Source: JAWLDA01 sp041686855 (GTDB lineage Bacteria; Bacillota; Limnochordia; DTU080; RSA5). Taken from it: 8,580 nt of DNA. The notes below the pieces were generated by a model, which worked only from the letters and a program-made list of their open reading frames with translations, had not been told where the DNA came from and made no database searches. Numbering within the stretch: the stretch's first letter is position 1; every line of letters begins with the position of its first letter. The stretch is from positions 1 to 8,580 of the forward strand of contig JAWLDA010000029.1 in NCBI GenBank assembly GCA_041686855.1, in the 5' to 3' direction. Below are positions 1 through 5,890 of the stretch, in pieces. The position numbers and the translations under genes were made by a program.

Positions 1-181
1 AGTGGTAGCGTCAGTGGACACCAGTGCATCGGGTATTCGCTATTCAGTTGTCAAGGTTCGATGAGTCAAAGTGTGGGTTTACTCACACAGGCTCCTAGTG
101 GACATGCCAGGTAACACGATCGTTCGTATCGAAACCGCGAATGACTGCAGTCAAGGTATTATGGGATGGAGGATCCAAGAC

Positions 182-610
182 ATGTCAGCCAAGAGCAACG
201 ATGCGAAACCGAAGCTTCTCTCCGGAGGCAATCCACAGATTCCCAAAGCCGATGGCAACGAGCCCGTCCAGGCGTACATCGAGGCTATGCCAGGGTGGAA
301 ACACGATGTGGGACTGCGACTCGACGCGCTCGTCGAAGAAATCGTTCCCAACGTCAAGAAAGCCGTACGATGGAATTCACCATTCTACGGTGTTGAAGGC
401 AAGGGTTGGTTCCTGAGCTACCATTGCTTCACGAAATACGTCAAGGTGACGTTCCACTGCGGCGCGGATCTGGACCCGGAGCCACCAGTGGCGTCCAAGC
501 ACCCCAAGGTACGATACTTCCACATTCACGAGAATGACGAACTGGACGAAACGCCGCTCGCAGAATGGATAAAGCAAGCGTCAGACATTCCTGGAGAGGA
601 CCTATTTTAG
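182..610 (+). CDS. DUF1801 domain protein
   Basis: A 142-residue protein of the DUF1801 (YdhG-like) family, a small soluble fold of unproven biochemical function. The family signature runs nearly end to end. There is an N-terminal LLSGGNPQI segment (residues 12-20), then VQAYIEAMPGWK (29-40). The core AVRWNSPFYG (61-70) is followed by GWFLSYHCFTKYVKVTF (75-91), and the C-terminus is VRYFHIHENDELDE (110-123) and EWIKQAS. No signal peptide or membrane segment is visible, so it should be cytoplasmic. I chose ATG 182 because GGAGG (168-172) lies 9 nt upstream and the family similarity begins just after it. The frame stays open to 71, with another ATG at 113, but those extra residues do not look like the family. 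Length is usual for the family and nothing appears broken. A spacer of 212 bp separates it from the exporter gene. Confidence 0.85.
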   Translation: MSAKSNDAKPKLLSGGNPQIPKADGNEPVQAYIEAMPGWKHDVGLRLDALVEEIVPNVKKAVRWNSPFYGVEGKGWFLSYHCFTKYVKVTFHCGADLDPEPPVASKHPKVRYFHIHENDELDETPLAEWIKQASDIPGEDLF

Positions 611-676
611 TTGAGTCCCGGTGGGCCGAGGGACGATAGTCTCCAAAAGCGCAACGCGCCTCCGAGAGTGAAGTGG

Positions 677-709
677 GTACTGCGTCTGAGAATGAGAGAC
701 GCCCGGTAC
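677..709 (+). other. Hairpin in spacer between DUF1801 and exporter genes
   Basis: The 611-822 spacer has no convincing gene. It holds a perfect 6-bp inverted repeat, GCGTCT (682-687) with AGACGC (697-702), loop 9 nt. An outer GTAC/GTAC pairing (677-680 with 706-709) is separated by a small bulge. A competing pairing is CGGTAC (704-709) with GTACCG (731-736). No U-tract follows, so this is not a classical intrinsic terminator. It could be an mRNA-end or leader structure, or chance. Confidence 0.3.
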
Positions 710-822
710 TTCTACAAACGGGTGGGGAGCGTACCGTATGAAGGGGATCATGGACCCTGAACGAATGATGGGCCATCGTTCCAATTCAACCAGTAGGCGC
801 AGTCGAGAGTGAGGGGATCGAC

Positions 823-2919
823 TTGGGGGAACTCGTCGCCGCGGTCGCAAGCTGGTCCAAACGCCACCGCCTCATGGCCATCGTCGTCGTCGTCGCTGTC
901 ACGCTTCTTTTTGGAGCTCAGTTCAAGAATTTTCAGGTGACGGCTGACTTCGCTTCGTTCCTGCCTGAAGACTCAGAGACACTGAATACTTCACGCCGGA
1001 TCGAAGGGGCCTTTGGAGCCGGCCGGACCGAATTTGTGATGGTGAAAGCGGACGCATCGTTTTCGGCCTACTCTATGCAGGCGCTTCAGCCGCTGGTCGA
1101 GCTTCTTCGTTCGATCAAAGGCGTCTCCGAGGTTGTCACGCCAATGACGGCCCCGCCGCCCCTTGCAGAGCAGCTCGTCTCCACCGACGGTAAGAACGTC
1201 TTGCTGCAACTGCAAGTCGAGCCACAGGCGGACGCCGCCCGCCTGCTGGAGTCGCTATCCGCGGCTGTTGCGGCCGTTGAGTTGCCCCCGGGCGTCGAGG
1301 CCTTCGTCGCCGGCCCGCTTTCGGTCGAGGCCGAGCTGGCTGAGGCGTCCCAAACGGAGAATGGCATGCTCTTCGGAATCGCGCTCCTCGCAATTATCGC
1401 AGTCGTCTGGTGTACTTTTTGGCGCCTACGCCCCGTCTTGCTGGCCGTCGCCATTGTCTTGCTGGCAGTCGTTTGGGCTTTAGGAGCGGTGGTCGGCACC
1501 GGCCAGACGATCACGGTCATCTCTTTTTCCGCCATCATCCTCATCATCGCATTGGGTATCGATTACGTCATCCACTTCGTGCGGCGCGTGGATGAGGCGT
1601 ATCAAGCGGGGGAGAGCTCGTGGTTTGAGTTTGCCGCCCGGACGACCGGTCGCTCCATCATGCTCGCTGTCGTGACGACCGTCTTTGGATTCCTGTCCTT
1701 CCTGACGGTTGGCTTTCCCCCGATCGCTCAGTTTGGACTGATCGCCGCCCTGGGCGTCATTTCCGCATTCATTCTGACGGTGGTGATCATCCCGGCCTTG
1801 TACGTCCCGGCCCGGGAGGGGAAAAAGGGAGGGCTCGCCCAGCGGCTCGCGATGCCGCTGCAACGAGTCGGCCGAGCCGCCTTTCAAAACAAGCGCACCG
1901 TCTGGACGGCCGTGGTGATCCTCTGCGCCGCCTCGATCGTCGGGCTGACGCAGGTCGAGATCGGCTCTCCCCCCTTGCGGCTCGACACCCCGGCTCAAAA
2001 ACGCCTGGACGAGTTGGAAGGGATCTTTGGCGCCCTGCGCACCGCTACGATCTTGGTGGACGCTACTCCGGGTGTAGACGCCGCTTCCGGCGCCGGCGAC
2101 TCCGGCGGGCTGGAAGGCGGGGGTACCTCAGCGTCCGAGCAGACCCCGTGGCGGACAAATCAGGTCGAGCCCTTGCTGGCGTCAGTCTCCGAGGTCGACG
2201 GCGTGCGCGTACTGGCTCCTTGGTATCAGGAGCGAGTCATACCTATCCCGGGCTGGGTGTCCGGAGATCTGGCCCGCATTGTCGTGCAGTACGAAGCCGA
2301 GGCGGCCTCGCGGGTGATCCCCGAACTCAAAAAGGCCCTCGCCCCGTACCGTGAGATAGCGAGCCTCACCGGCCGCGATCCCATCCAGGACGAGATGGAG
2401 GGCAGGACCCTTGGCAGTCTCGGCACCTCCACCGCCGTCGCATTCGGCCTCATTCTGCTGGTGCTCACCCTTTTCATCGGTTCTCTGCGGCTGGCGCTCG
2501 TCACCCTTATGCCCGTGGTCCTGGTGATCTGGTGGCAGCTAGGAACGATGCCACTGCTCGGCATCCGGCTCTCCTCGACGACGGTGACCACCGCCGCCCT
2601 GGTTCTCGGCGTCGGGATTGACTATGCCGTTCACGTCGTGGAACGGATCCAAGAGGAACGCGCCGACGGCGCCACCCCAACTCAGGCGGTCGGTCGGCTA
2701 CTAAGTTTTACGGGGCCGGGGATCGTCAGCGGTGCACTCACGACAGCGGTCGGCTTTTTCATTCTTGGTTCATCCAACATCGCCAACCTGCGGGATTACG
2801 GTCTGTTGACCGGCGTTGCCGTCATCTATAGCATCTTGGTGACGCTGCTGGTGTTACCCCAGGTGGTTGTCTTTGTGGAGAAAGGCGAACGCCACGCCAA
2901 ACAGCGGGAGGCAAGTTAA
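823..2919 (+). CDS. RND superfamily / MMPL-type exporter (HAE3-like)
   Basis: A 698-residue inner-membrane transporter of the RND superfamily, in the MMPL/HAE3-like branch of predicted exporters (COG1033 type). It carries the usual duplicated plan. TM1 is at about 18-34, followed by an extracytoplasmic domain at about 35-180. A block of five helices follows at about 183-326. TM7 is at about 359-375, a second extracytoplasmic domain at about 380-535, and five more helices at about 537-680. Each helix bundle has the hallmark GIDYxxH motif, at 245-251 and 598-604; its acidic residue is the presumed proton-relay site. Substrate cannot be read from sequence; related proteins move lipids or other hydrophobic molecules. 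The start is TTG 823, with GAGGGG (811-816) 6 nt upstream. The second extracytoplasmic domain has a Gly/Ser-rich, low-complexity stretch at about 414-440. No membrane-fusion protein or outer-membrane channel gene is adjacent, which fits HAE3-type pumps working alone. The gene is GC-rich compared with its neighbours. Confidence 0.9.
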   Translation: MGELVAAVASWSKRHRLMAIVVVVAVTLLFGAQFKNFQVTADFASFLPEDSETLNTSRRIEGAFGAGRTEFVMVKADASFSAYSMQALQPLVELLRSIKGVSEVVTPMTAPPPLAEQLVSTDGKNVLLQLQVEPQADAARLLESLSAAVAAVELPPGVEAFVAGPLSVEAELAEASQTENGMLFGIALLAIIAVVWCTFWRLRPVLLAVAIVLLAVVWALGAVVGTGQTITVISFSAIILIIALGIDYVIHFVRRVDEAYQAGESSWFEFAARTTGRSIMLAVVTTVFGFLSFLTVGFPPIAQFGLIAALGVISAFILTVVIIPALYVPAREGKKGGLAQRLAMPLQRVGRAAFQNKRTVWTAVVILCAASIVGLTQVEIGSPPLRLDTPAQKRLDELEGIFGALRTATILVDATPGVDAASGAGDSGGLEGGGTSASEQTPWRTNQVEPLLASVSEVDGVRVLAPWYQERVIPIPGWVSGDLARIVVQYEAEAASRVIPELKKALAPYREIASLTGRDPIQDEMEGRTLGSLGTSTAVAFGLILLVLTLFIGSLRLALVTLMPVVLVIWWQLGTMPLLGIRLSSTTVTTAALVLGVGIDYAVHVVERIQEERADGATPTQAVGRLLSFTGPGIVSGALTTAVGFFILGSSNIANLRDYGLLTGVAVIYSILVTLLVLPQVVVFVEKGERHAKQREAS

Positions 2920-2983
2920 TCTCTCGAGGCCTCAGCAGATTACCGTCGAGGGTGAAACTCTACTGCTCTGAAAGGTGAGTGAC

Positions 2984-3547
2984 ATGGCAAAGCTGATCTA
3001 CTCAATGCTCACATCGCTAGACGGTTACATTGAAGATAAGGAAGGCGACTTCGGCTGGAGTGTTCCTGAAGACGAGGAAGTGCACTCCTACGTCAACGAA
3101 CTCGCGTCATCGGTTGGCACCTATCTTTATGGGCGGAGGATGTACGAGATAATGGTCTATTGGGAGACCGCGCACACCATCCCCGACCAACCTCAGTTCG
3201 TGCTCGACTGGGCGCGCCAGTGGCAGGCAGCCCAGAAGGTCGTTTACTCCAAGTCGCTTGCCGAGCCGCGTAGTGCGCGGACGCGGATCGAACGGGATTT
3301 CGATCCCGATGCTGTCCGGCGACTCAAGGCCGACGCTGAGCAAGACATCACTGTTGATGGTCCTGAGCTCGCCGCTCATGCAATAAAGGCCGGTCTTGTC
3401 GACGAGTTCCAGGTGATTGTCTGCCCCGTGATAGTGGGTGGCGGAAAGCGGTTTTTCCCAAGTGGTGTACGGCTGGACCTGGAACTGGTTGAGGATCGTC
3501 GGTTTGGCAACGGTGTTGTCGTTCTCCGGTACGCTGTGTGGGGTTGA
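2984..3547 (+). CDS. Dihydrofolate reductase family protein (RibD C-terminal-like)
   Basis: A 187-residue cytoplasmic protein of the dihydrofolate reductase/RibD C-terminal superfamily, in the group often annotated simply as 'dihydrofolate reductase family protein'. Members are presumed NAD(P)H-dependent reductases; the physiological substrate of this subgroup is generally unknown, and it is not the housekeeping FolA. Visible motifs are SLDGYIED near the N-terminus (11-18), YLYGRRMYE (47-55), KVVYSKSL (85-92), DITVDGPELAAHAIKAGLVD (121-140, the usual place for nucleotide contacts), and PVIVGGGKRFFP (148-159). I chose ATG 2984 because AGGTGA (2973-2978) sits 5 nt upstream. An in-frame GTG at 2975 would add three residues and overlap that site. 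It begins 64 bp after the exporter gene stops. The length is complete for the family. Confidence 0.88.
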   Translation: MAKLIYSMLTSLDGYIEDKEGDFGWSVPEDEEVHSYVNELASSVGTYLYGRRMYEIMVYWETAHTIPDQPQFVLDWARQWQAAQKVVYSKSLAEPRSARTRIERDFDPDAVRRLKADAEQDITVDGPELAAHAIKAGLVDEFQVIVCPVIVGGGKRFFPSGVRLDLELVEDRRFGNGVVVLRYAVWG

Positions 3548-3555
3548 GCCATCGA

Positions 3556-3594
3556 CGTGGGTGAAACCACGGGAGTGGGGGCCGGAAGGCCACT
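3556..3594 (+). other. Two adjacent hairpins between DHFR-like and VOC genes
   Basis: Just after the DHFR-like stop codon, CGTGG (3556-3560) pairs with CCACG (3567-3571) around a 6-nt loop. Three bases later, GGCC (3580-3583) and GGCC (3588-3591) close a GGAA tetraloop of GNRA type. AGT/ACT (3574-3576 with 3592-3594) extends this stem past a 3-nt G bulge. No T-run follows, so I do not call a terminator. It could stabilise a 3' end or limit read-through into the next gene. Confidence 0.3.
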
Positions 3595-3629
3595 TGGTAG
3601 TGAATCATGGAAGGAAAGAGGGATTGCGA

Positions 3630-4022
3630 ATGATTACAAAGGCCTCATCGATTACAGTCTTCGTAAAAAATCAATTGGATGCCAAGAGGTGGTATACCGA
3701 AGTCCTCGGATTTCAAGTCATTTCGGAAATCGAGTTTTCACCGGGGTGGAGTTATCTTACGGTTGCACCGAGCAACGGTAGCGAAACCGTAATCGAACTG
3801 TCTCTTGCTGACACACCCGAGAAGGAATCGCTAATCGGCAAGCAGGCGGCCGATCTGCCTCTTGTCATGTTTATTTCTGATGATATCCATGAGGATTTTG
3901 CAAGACTCTCGAAACGCGGAGTGGATTTCTCAAACCCACCCAAAGAAGTCCCAGGTGGATTAGGTGCCGGCTTTTGCGATCTCTATGGCAATCAATTTGA
4001 TCTCTATCAGCCAGGGACTTAA
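3630..4022 (+). CDS. VOC family protein (glyoxalase/bleomycin-resistance fold)
   Basis: A 130-residue protein of the vicinal oxygen chelate (VOC) superfamily, cytoplasmic and probably dimeric like its relatives. Two beta-alpha-beta-beta-beta modules can be followed. The first is SITVFVKNQLDAKRWYTEVL (7-26) ending in WSYLTVAPSNGSETVIEL (40-57). The second is LPLVMFISDDIHEDFARLSK (76-95) ending in GAGFCDLYGNQFDLYQ (112-127). The start is ATG 3630, with AAGAGGG (3616-3622) 7 nt upstream; the frame is open further upstream into the DHFR-like gene but without similarity. By my own alignment, the usual metal-binding histidines fall on Ser7 and Pro77. Glu56 is kept, and the last ligand position holds Asp124. 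It may therefore bind a ligand rather than act as a metal-dependent glyoxalase. Its exact substrate cannot be inferred. Confidence 0.85.
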   Translation: MITKASSITVFVKNQLDAKRWYTEVLGFQVISEIEFSPGWSYLTVAPSNGSETVIELSLADTPEKESLIGKQAADLPLVMFISDDIHEDFARLSKRGVDFSNPPKEVPGGLGAGFCDLYGNQFDLYQPGT

Positions 4023-4218
4023 GATCGTAAATGAACTCGGACATCCGTGCCGCCGCGTTGGCCTCGTGGAAGGGGAGGTGGTGGAGATCGAAGCTGGAGT
4101 GACCATTGTTGTCGGAGACAAGCCACTTTTGGGACTGCCCCCACGCGAGGTCCTTCGAGCAGGCTTGACTGCCAACGTCGCAATTGTGATGTCAACCTAC
4201 AGGTCCAACAGCGTAGAC

Positions 4219-4656
4219 ATGGTTTTGGATCATCGACTTTGGGTGAGCTGTGCTCATGCGGTGATGGAGTTTCTCAAAGCAGACGAGGCACGAGTATTTC
4301 ACGATATTCGAAGGACGTTCGTAAGCCGCATACTTGGAACTCCTTGGCCGCGTGAGATAGGTACGCTTGAAGCATACGCCGATTCCCTTATACAAGACGG
4401 GGAAGCGCCAAGTTGGGGATTGCTCGTCTGGCGCAGGGACGGATCGATCGTAGGAGCTGCAACGTCTGAGAATTGGTATCGCGTGGGCGGACCGGAACCC
4501 TACCATGACTCCTACACGACACGAGTCTTTGTTCCTCCGACTTCCATCGAAGCCCTTGTCGCGCGATTAAGGAGCCAGTTCGGAGGGCTGGAGGCTGGAT
4601 TGGCCATATTCAACGTGCGGTCGAAACAAGACGGTCTAAATAAGCGTATCCCCTAG
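4219..4656 (+). CDS. Unrecognised conserved-looking protein, 145 aa
   Basis: I do not recognise this family. From ATG 4219 it gives 145 residues, mixed alpha/beta in look, with no membrane segment or signal peptide. Distinctive stretches are LGTPWPREIGTLEAYADSL (39-57), APSWGLLVWRRDGSIVGAAT (63-82) and WYRVGGPEPYHDSYTTRVFV (86-105). They read like real structured protein rather than random translation. The start is uncertain. The frame is open back into the VOC gene (to 3964), and GTG 4186 and ATG 4189 are also possible. None of the three has a clear Shine-Dalgarno; a GGGGAGG at about 4073-4079 could serve an earlier GTG. It ends 153 bp before the CdiI_4-type immunity gene. Because of that neighbour and the lone small-protein layout, a second immunity protein is one possibility, but that is speculation. 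Confidence 0.55.
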   Translation: MVLDHRLWVSCAHAVMEFLKADEARVFHDIRRTFVSRILGTPWPREIGTLEAYADSLIQDGEAPSWGLLVWRRDGSIVGAATSENWYRVGGPEPYHDSYTTRVFVPPTSIEALVARLRSQFGGLEAGLAIFNVRSKQDGLNKRIP

Positions 4657-4795
4657 GCGAGATATGGGGAGTAGTTCTGAAGCAGACGGAGAGCGCCGCC
4701 ACAGCCACGAAAGAACGCAAGGATGGCATGGATAAACAAGTCTGGAGGGGTGGGAAATACGTCGCACTAGAAATTCCGCGTTGTTACGGTCCCCG

Positions 4796-4802
4796 TGGAG
4801 GT
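4796..4802 (+). promoter_or_regulatory. Ribosome binding site deciding the immunity gene start
   Basis: TGGAGGT lies 7 nt before GTG 4810, an ideal spacing. It overlaps the alternative in-frame GTG at 4795, which has no good site of its own. This is why the start is placed at 4810. Confidence 0.5.
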
Positions 4803-4809
4803 AACGCTG

Positions 4810-5247
4810 GTGTTCTCACTTGACGTTGTTGAGCTACAGTCTCCAAGTTTAGCATGGGGTCAAATCACGATCGACGACTTTTCCGAGATGTTCGAAATGA
4901 ATCTGCGTTACTGGACACCCGAAGAGTATAGGCATCAGTGGTCTATTGCGTCGTATCGAATTGCCAATGGGGGCGGCCGGTCCGCGTTTATTACGTCGAT
5001 GCCCACGCCGGATACTTCTGACCGACTGTGGTGGTGGCCAGCTTGGCGCGAAGGCGAGCGGGTATACGTTCAAAACCAAATGCTGTTGCCCGAGCAACTT
5101 CCAGAGAAATTCGACGGAACTGATCCAACGAAGAATCTTGACCAACCGAGCTTAACGGGGTTGGAAGGTTACGGGATCTCGACTTGGGAGACTACGGTGA
5201 CCGCTATTAGGCTATTCGCGGATAAGATCGCTGGAGACGTGATTTGA
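4810..5247 (+). CDS. CdiI_4-type contact-dependent inhibition immunity family protein
   Basis: A 145-residue cytoplasmic protein that resembles the CdiI_4-type immunity family, whose members are annotated as protecting a cell from the toxin tip of a contact-dependent inhibition (CDI) protein. From memory of the family, the landmarks match in order. They are WGQITIDDFSEMFEMNLRYW (16-35, usually W-G-x-I/L-x-x-DDF then a YW pair), Q43-W44, and SAFITSMPTPD (58-68). WWWPAWREGERVYVQNQMLL (74-93) and the C-terminal GYGISTWETTV (120-130, usually G-x-x-I-S-x-W) complete the set. Start GTG 4810 is supported by TGGAGGT 7 nt upstream; GTG 4795 would add five residues. No toxin (CdiA) or secretion gene lies in the window, so this is an orphan immunity gene, a common state for this family. 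A different role cannot be excluded from sequence alone. Confidence 0.7.
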   Translation: MFSLDVVELQSPSLAWGQITIDDFSEMFEMNLRYWTPEEYRHQWSIASYRIANGGGRSAFITSMPTPDTSDRLWWWPAWREGERVYVQNQMLLPEQLPEKFDGTDPTKNLDQPSLTGLEGYGISTWETTVTAIRLFADKIAGDVI

Positions 5248-5256
5248 CGTTTGATG

Positions 5257-5383
5257 TCGAGCGGACGCTGTGATGGGGTGGGGCAGGCCGCCGGCAAGAC
5301 GACAGTAGGACAGATGCTTGCGGGTCTGGGACGAGGCGATCGTTTGAACAGTGGGACGGGCTGGCGAGCCCATCGAGCGGACG
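5257..5383 (+). repeat. Short direct repeat and hairpin in the 5248-5448 spacer
   Basis: The 201-bp spacer before the second DUF1801 gene has no convincing gene. It carries an 11-bp direct repeat, TCGAGCGGACG, at 5257-5267 and 5373-5383. A 5-bp hairpin, GGGCT/AGCCC with a GGCG loop, lies at 5358-5371, just before the second copy. The meaning is unknown. The repeat could mark an old insertion or deletion junction, or be chance. Confidence 0.3.
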
Positions 5384-5448
5384 TGTCGTAAGGTGTGGAG
5401 TCGAAATGAAGAAATGGACGCGAGCCGAACGAAGGAGGTAGCAGTGAA

Positions 5449-5838
5449 ATGCATCCGGACACGTTGAAATACAACGATGCTCAGGCGCCAAACGATCGGG
5501 AAATTTGTAACCTGTTAGCTCAAGAGATCGACCGCCATCTGCCAGAAGCTGAGAATAAGATATGGCACGCGCATCCGGTGTGGTTTCTGGATGGGAACCC
5601 CATTGTCGGCTATAGCAAATTGAAAAACTGTGTCCGCTTGTTCTTCTGGAGTGGCGTGACTTTTGAAGAAGAGCAGTTGAAAGCCGGCACTGGGAAATTT
5701 AAGGATGCGTCGATTCGCTATACATCCATCAGTCAAATTGACCTCCAAGACTTAGAACGCTGGTTACAAAAGTCAAGGGACATACAATGGGACTATAAAA
5801 ATCTCATCAAGAATGGCGCTTTGGAACGCATTAAATGA
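5449..5838 (+). CDS. DUF1801 domain protein, second type
   Basis: A 129-residue cytoplasmic protein of the DUF1801 (YdhG-like) family, function unproven. Strong family landmarks are AENKIWHAHPVWFLDGNPIV (34-53), GYSKLKNCVRLFFWSG (54-69), KFKDASIRYTSISQID (83-98) and the basic tail IQWDYKNLIKNG (112-123). The start is certain: AAGGAGGT (5432-5439) lies 9 nt before ATG 5449. It differs clearly from the DUF1801 protein at the left end of the window, so it is not a tandem duplicate. Its coding sequence is about 45% GC by hand count. That is far lower than the exporter gene and close to versions I associate with low-GC bacteria, which suggests recent transfer. It ends 52 bp before the beta-helix gene. 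Confidence 0.85.
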   Translation: MHPDTLKYNDAQAPNDREICNLLAQEIDRHLPEAENKIWHAHPVWFLDGNPIVGYSKLKNCVRLFFWSGVTFEEEQLKAGTGKFKDASIRYTSISQIDLQDLERWLQKSRDIQWDYKNLIKNGALERIK

Positions 5839-5875
5839 TGTGCCGGTGTTTAGGGATAGCCGCCGCCCCAAAGGT

Positions 5876-5881
5876 AGGAGG
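5876..5881 (+). promoter_or_regulatory. Ribosome binding site of the beta-helix gene
   Basis: AGGAGG lies 9 nt before ATG 5891. It fixes the true start of the beta-helix gene in a frame that then stops at 5972-5974. The main frame, which is open from 5835, has no such site, so this is what reveals the frameshift. Confidence 0.65.
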
Positions 5882-5890
5882 AACAAACCA

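Noticed and set aside
609..790. GTTGAGT near 610 and ATTCAAC near 785 as integron core sites.
   Set aside because: They match the consensus singly but are in the wrong order for an attC on either strand.
1086..1547. Long minus-strand open frames opposite the exporter gene.
   Set aside because: They are shadows of a GC-rich coding region; their composition (Ser/Arg/Ala-rich) is not protein-like and the + strand gene is certain.
802..2955. Near-identical words GTCGAGAGTGA (802-812) and GTCGAGGGTGA (2945-2955), each a little upstream of a gene start.
   Set aside because: Only 10 of 11 bases match in two places; no third copy upstream of other genes, so probably chance.
4728..4823. A 31-residue ORF (MDKQVWRGG...) overlapping the start of the immunity gene.
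   Set aside because: Too short, only a weak AAGGATGG-like site upstream, and no recognised similarity.
5254..5391. A 45-codon ORF in the spacer containing GVGQAAGKTTVG, reminiscent of a Walker A loop.
   Set aside because: The glycine spacing does not fit GxxxxGK[ST], there is no ribosome site, and the rest does not resemble a P-loop enzyme; probably chance.
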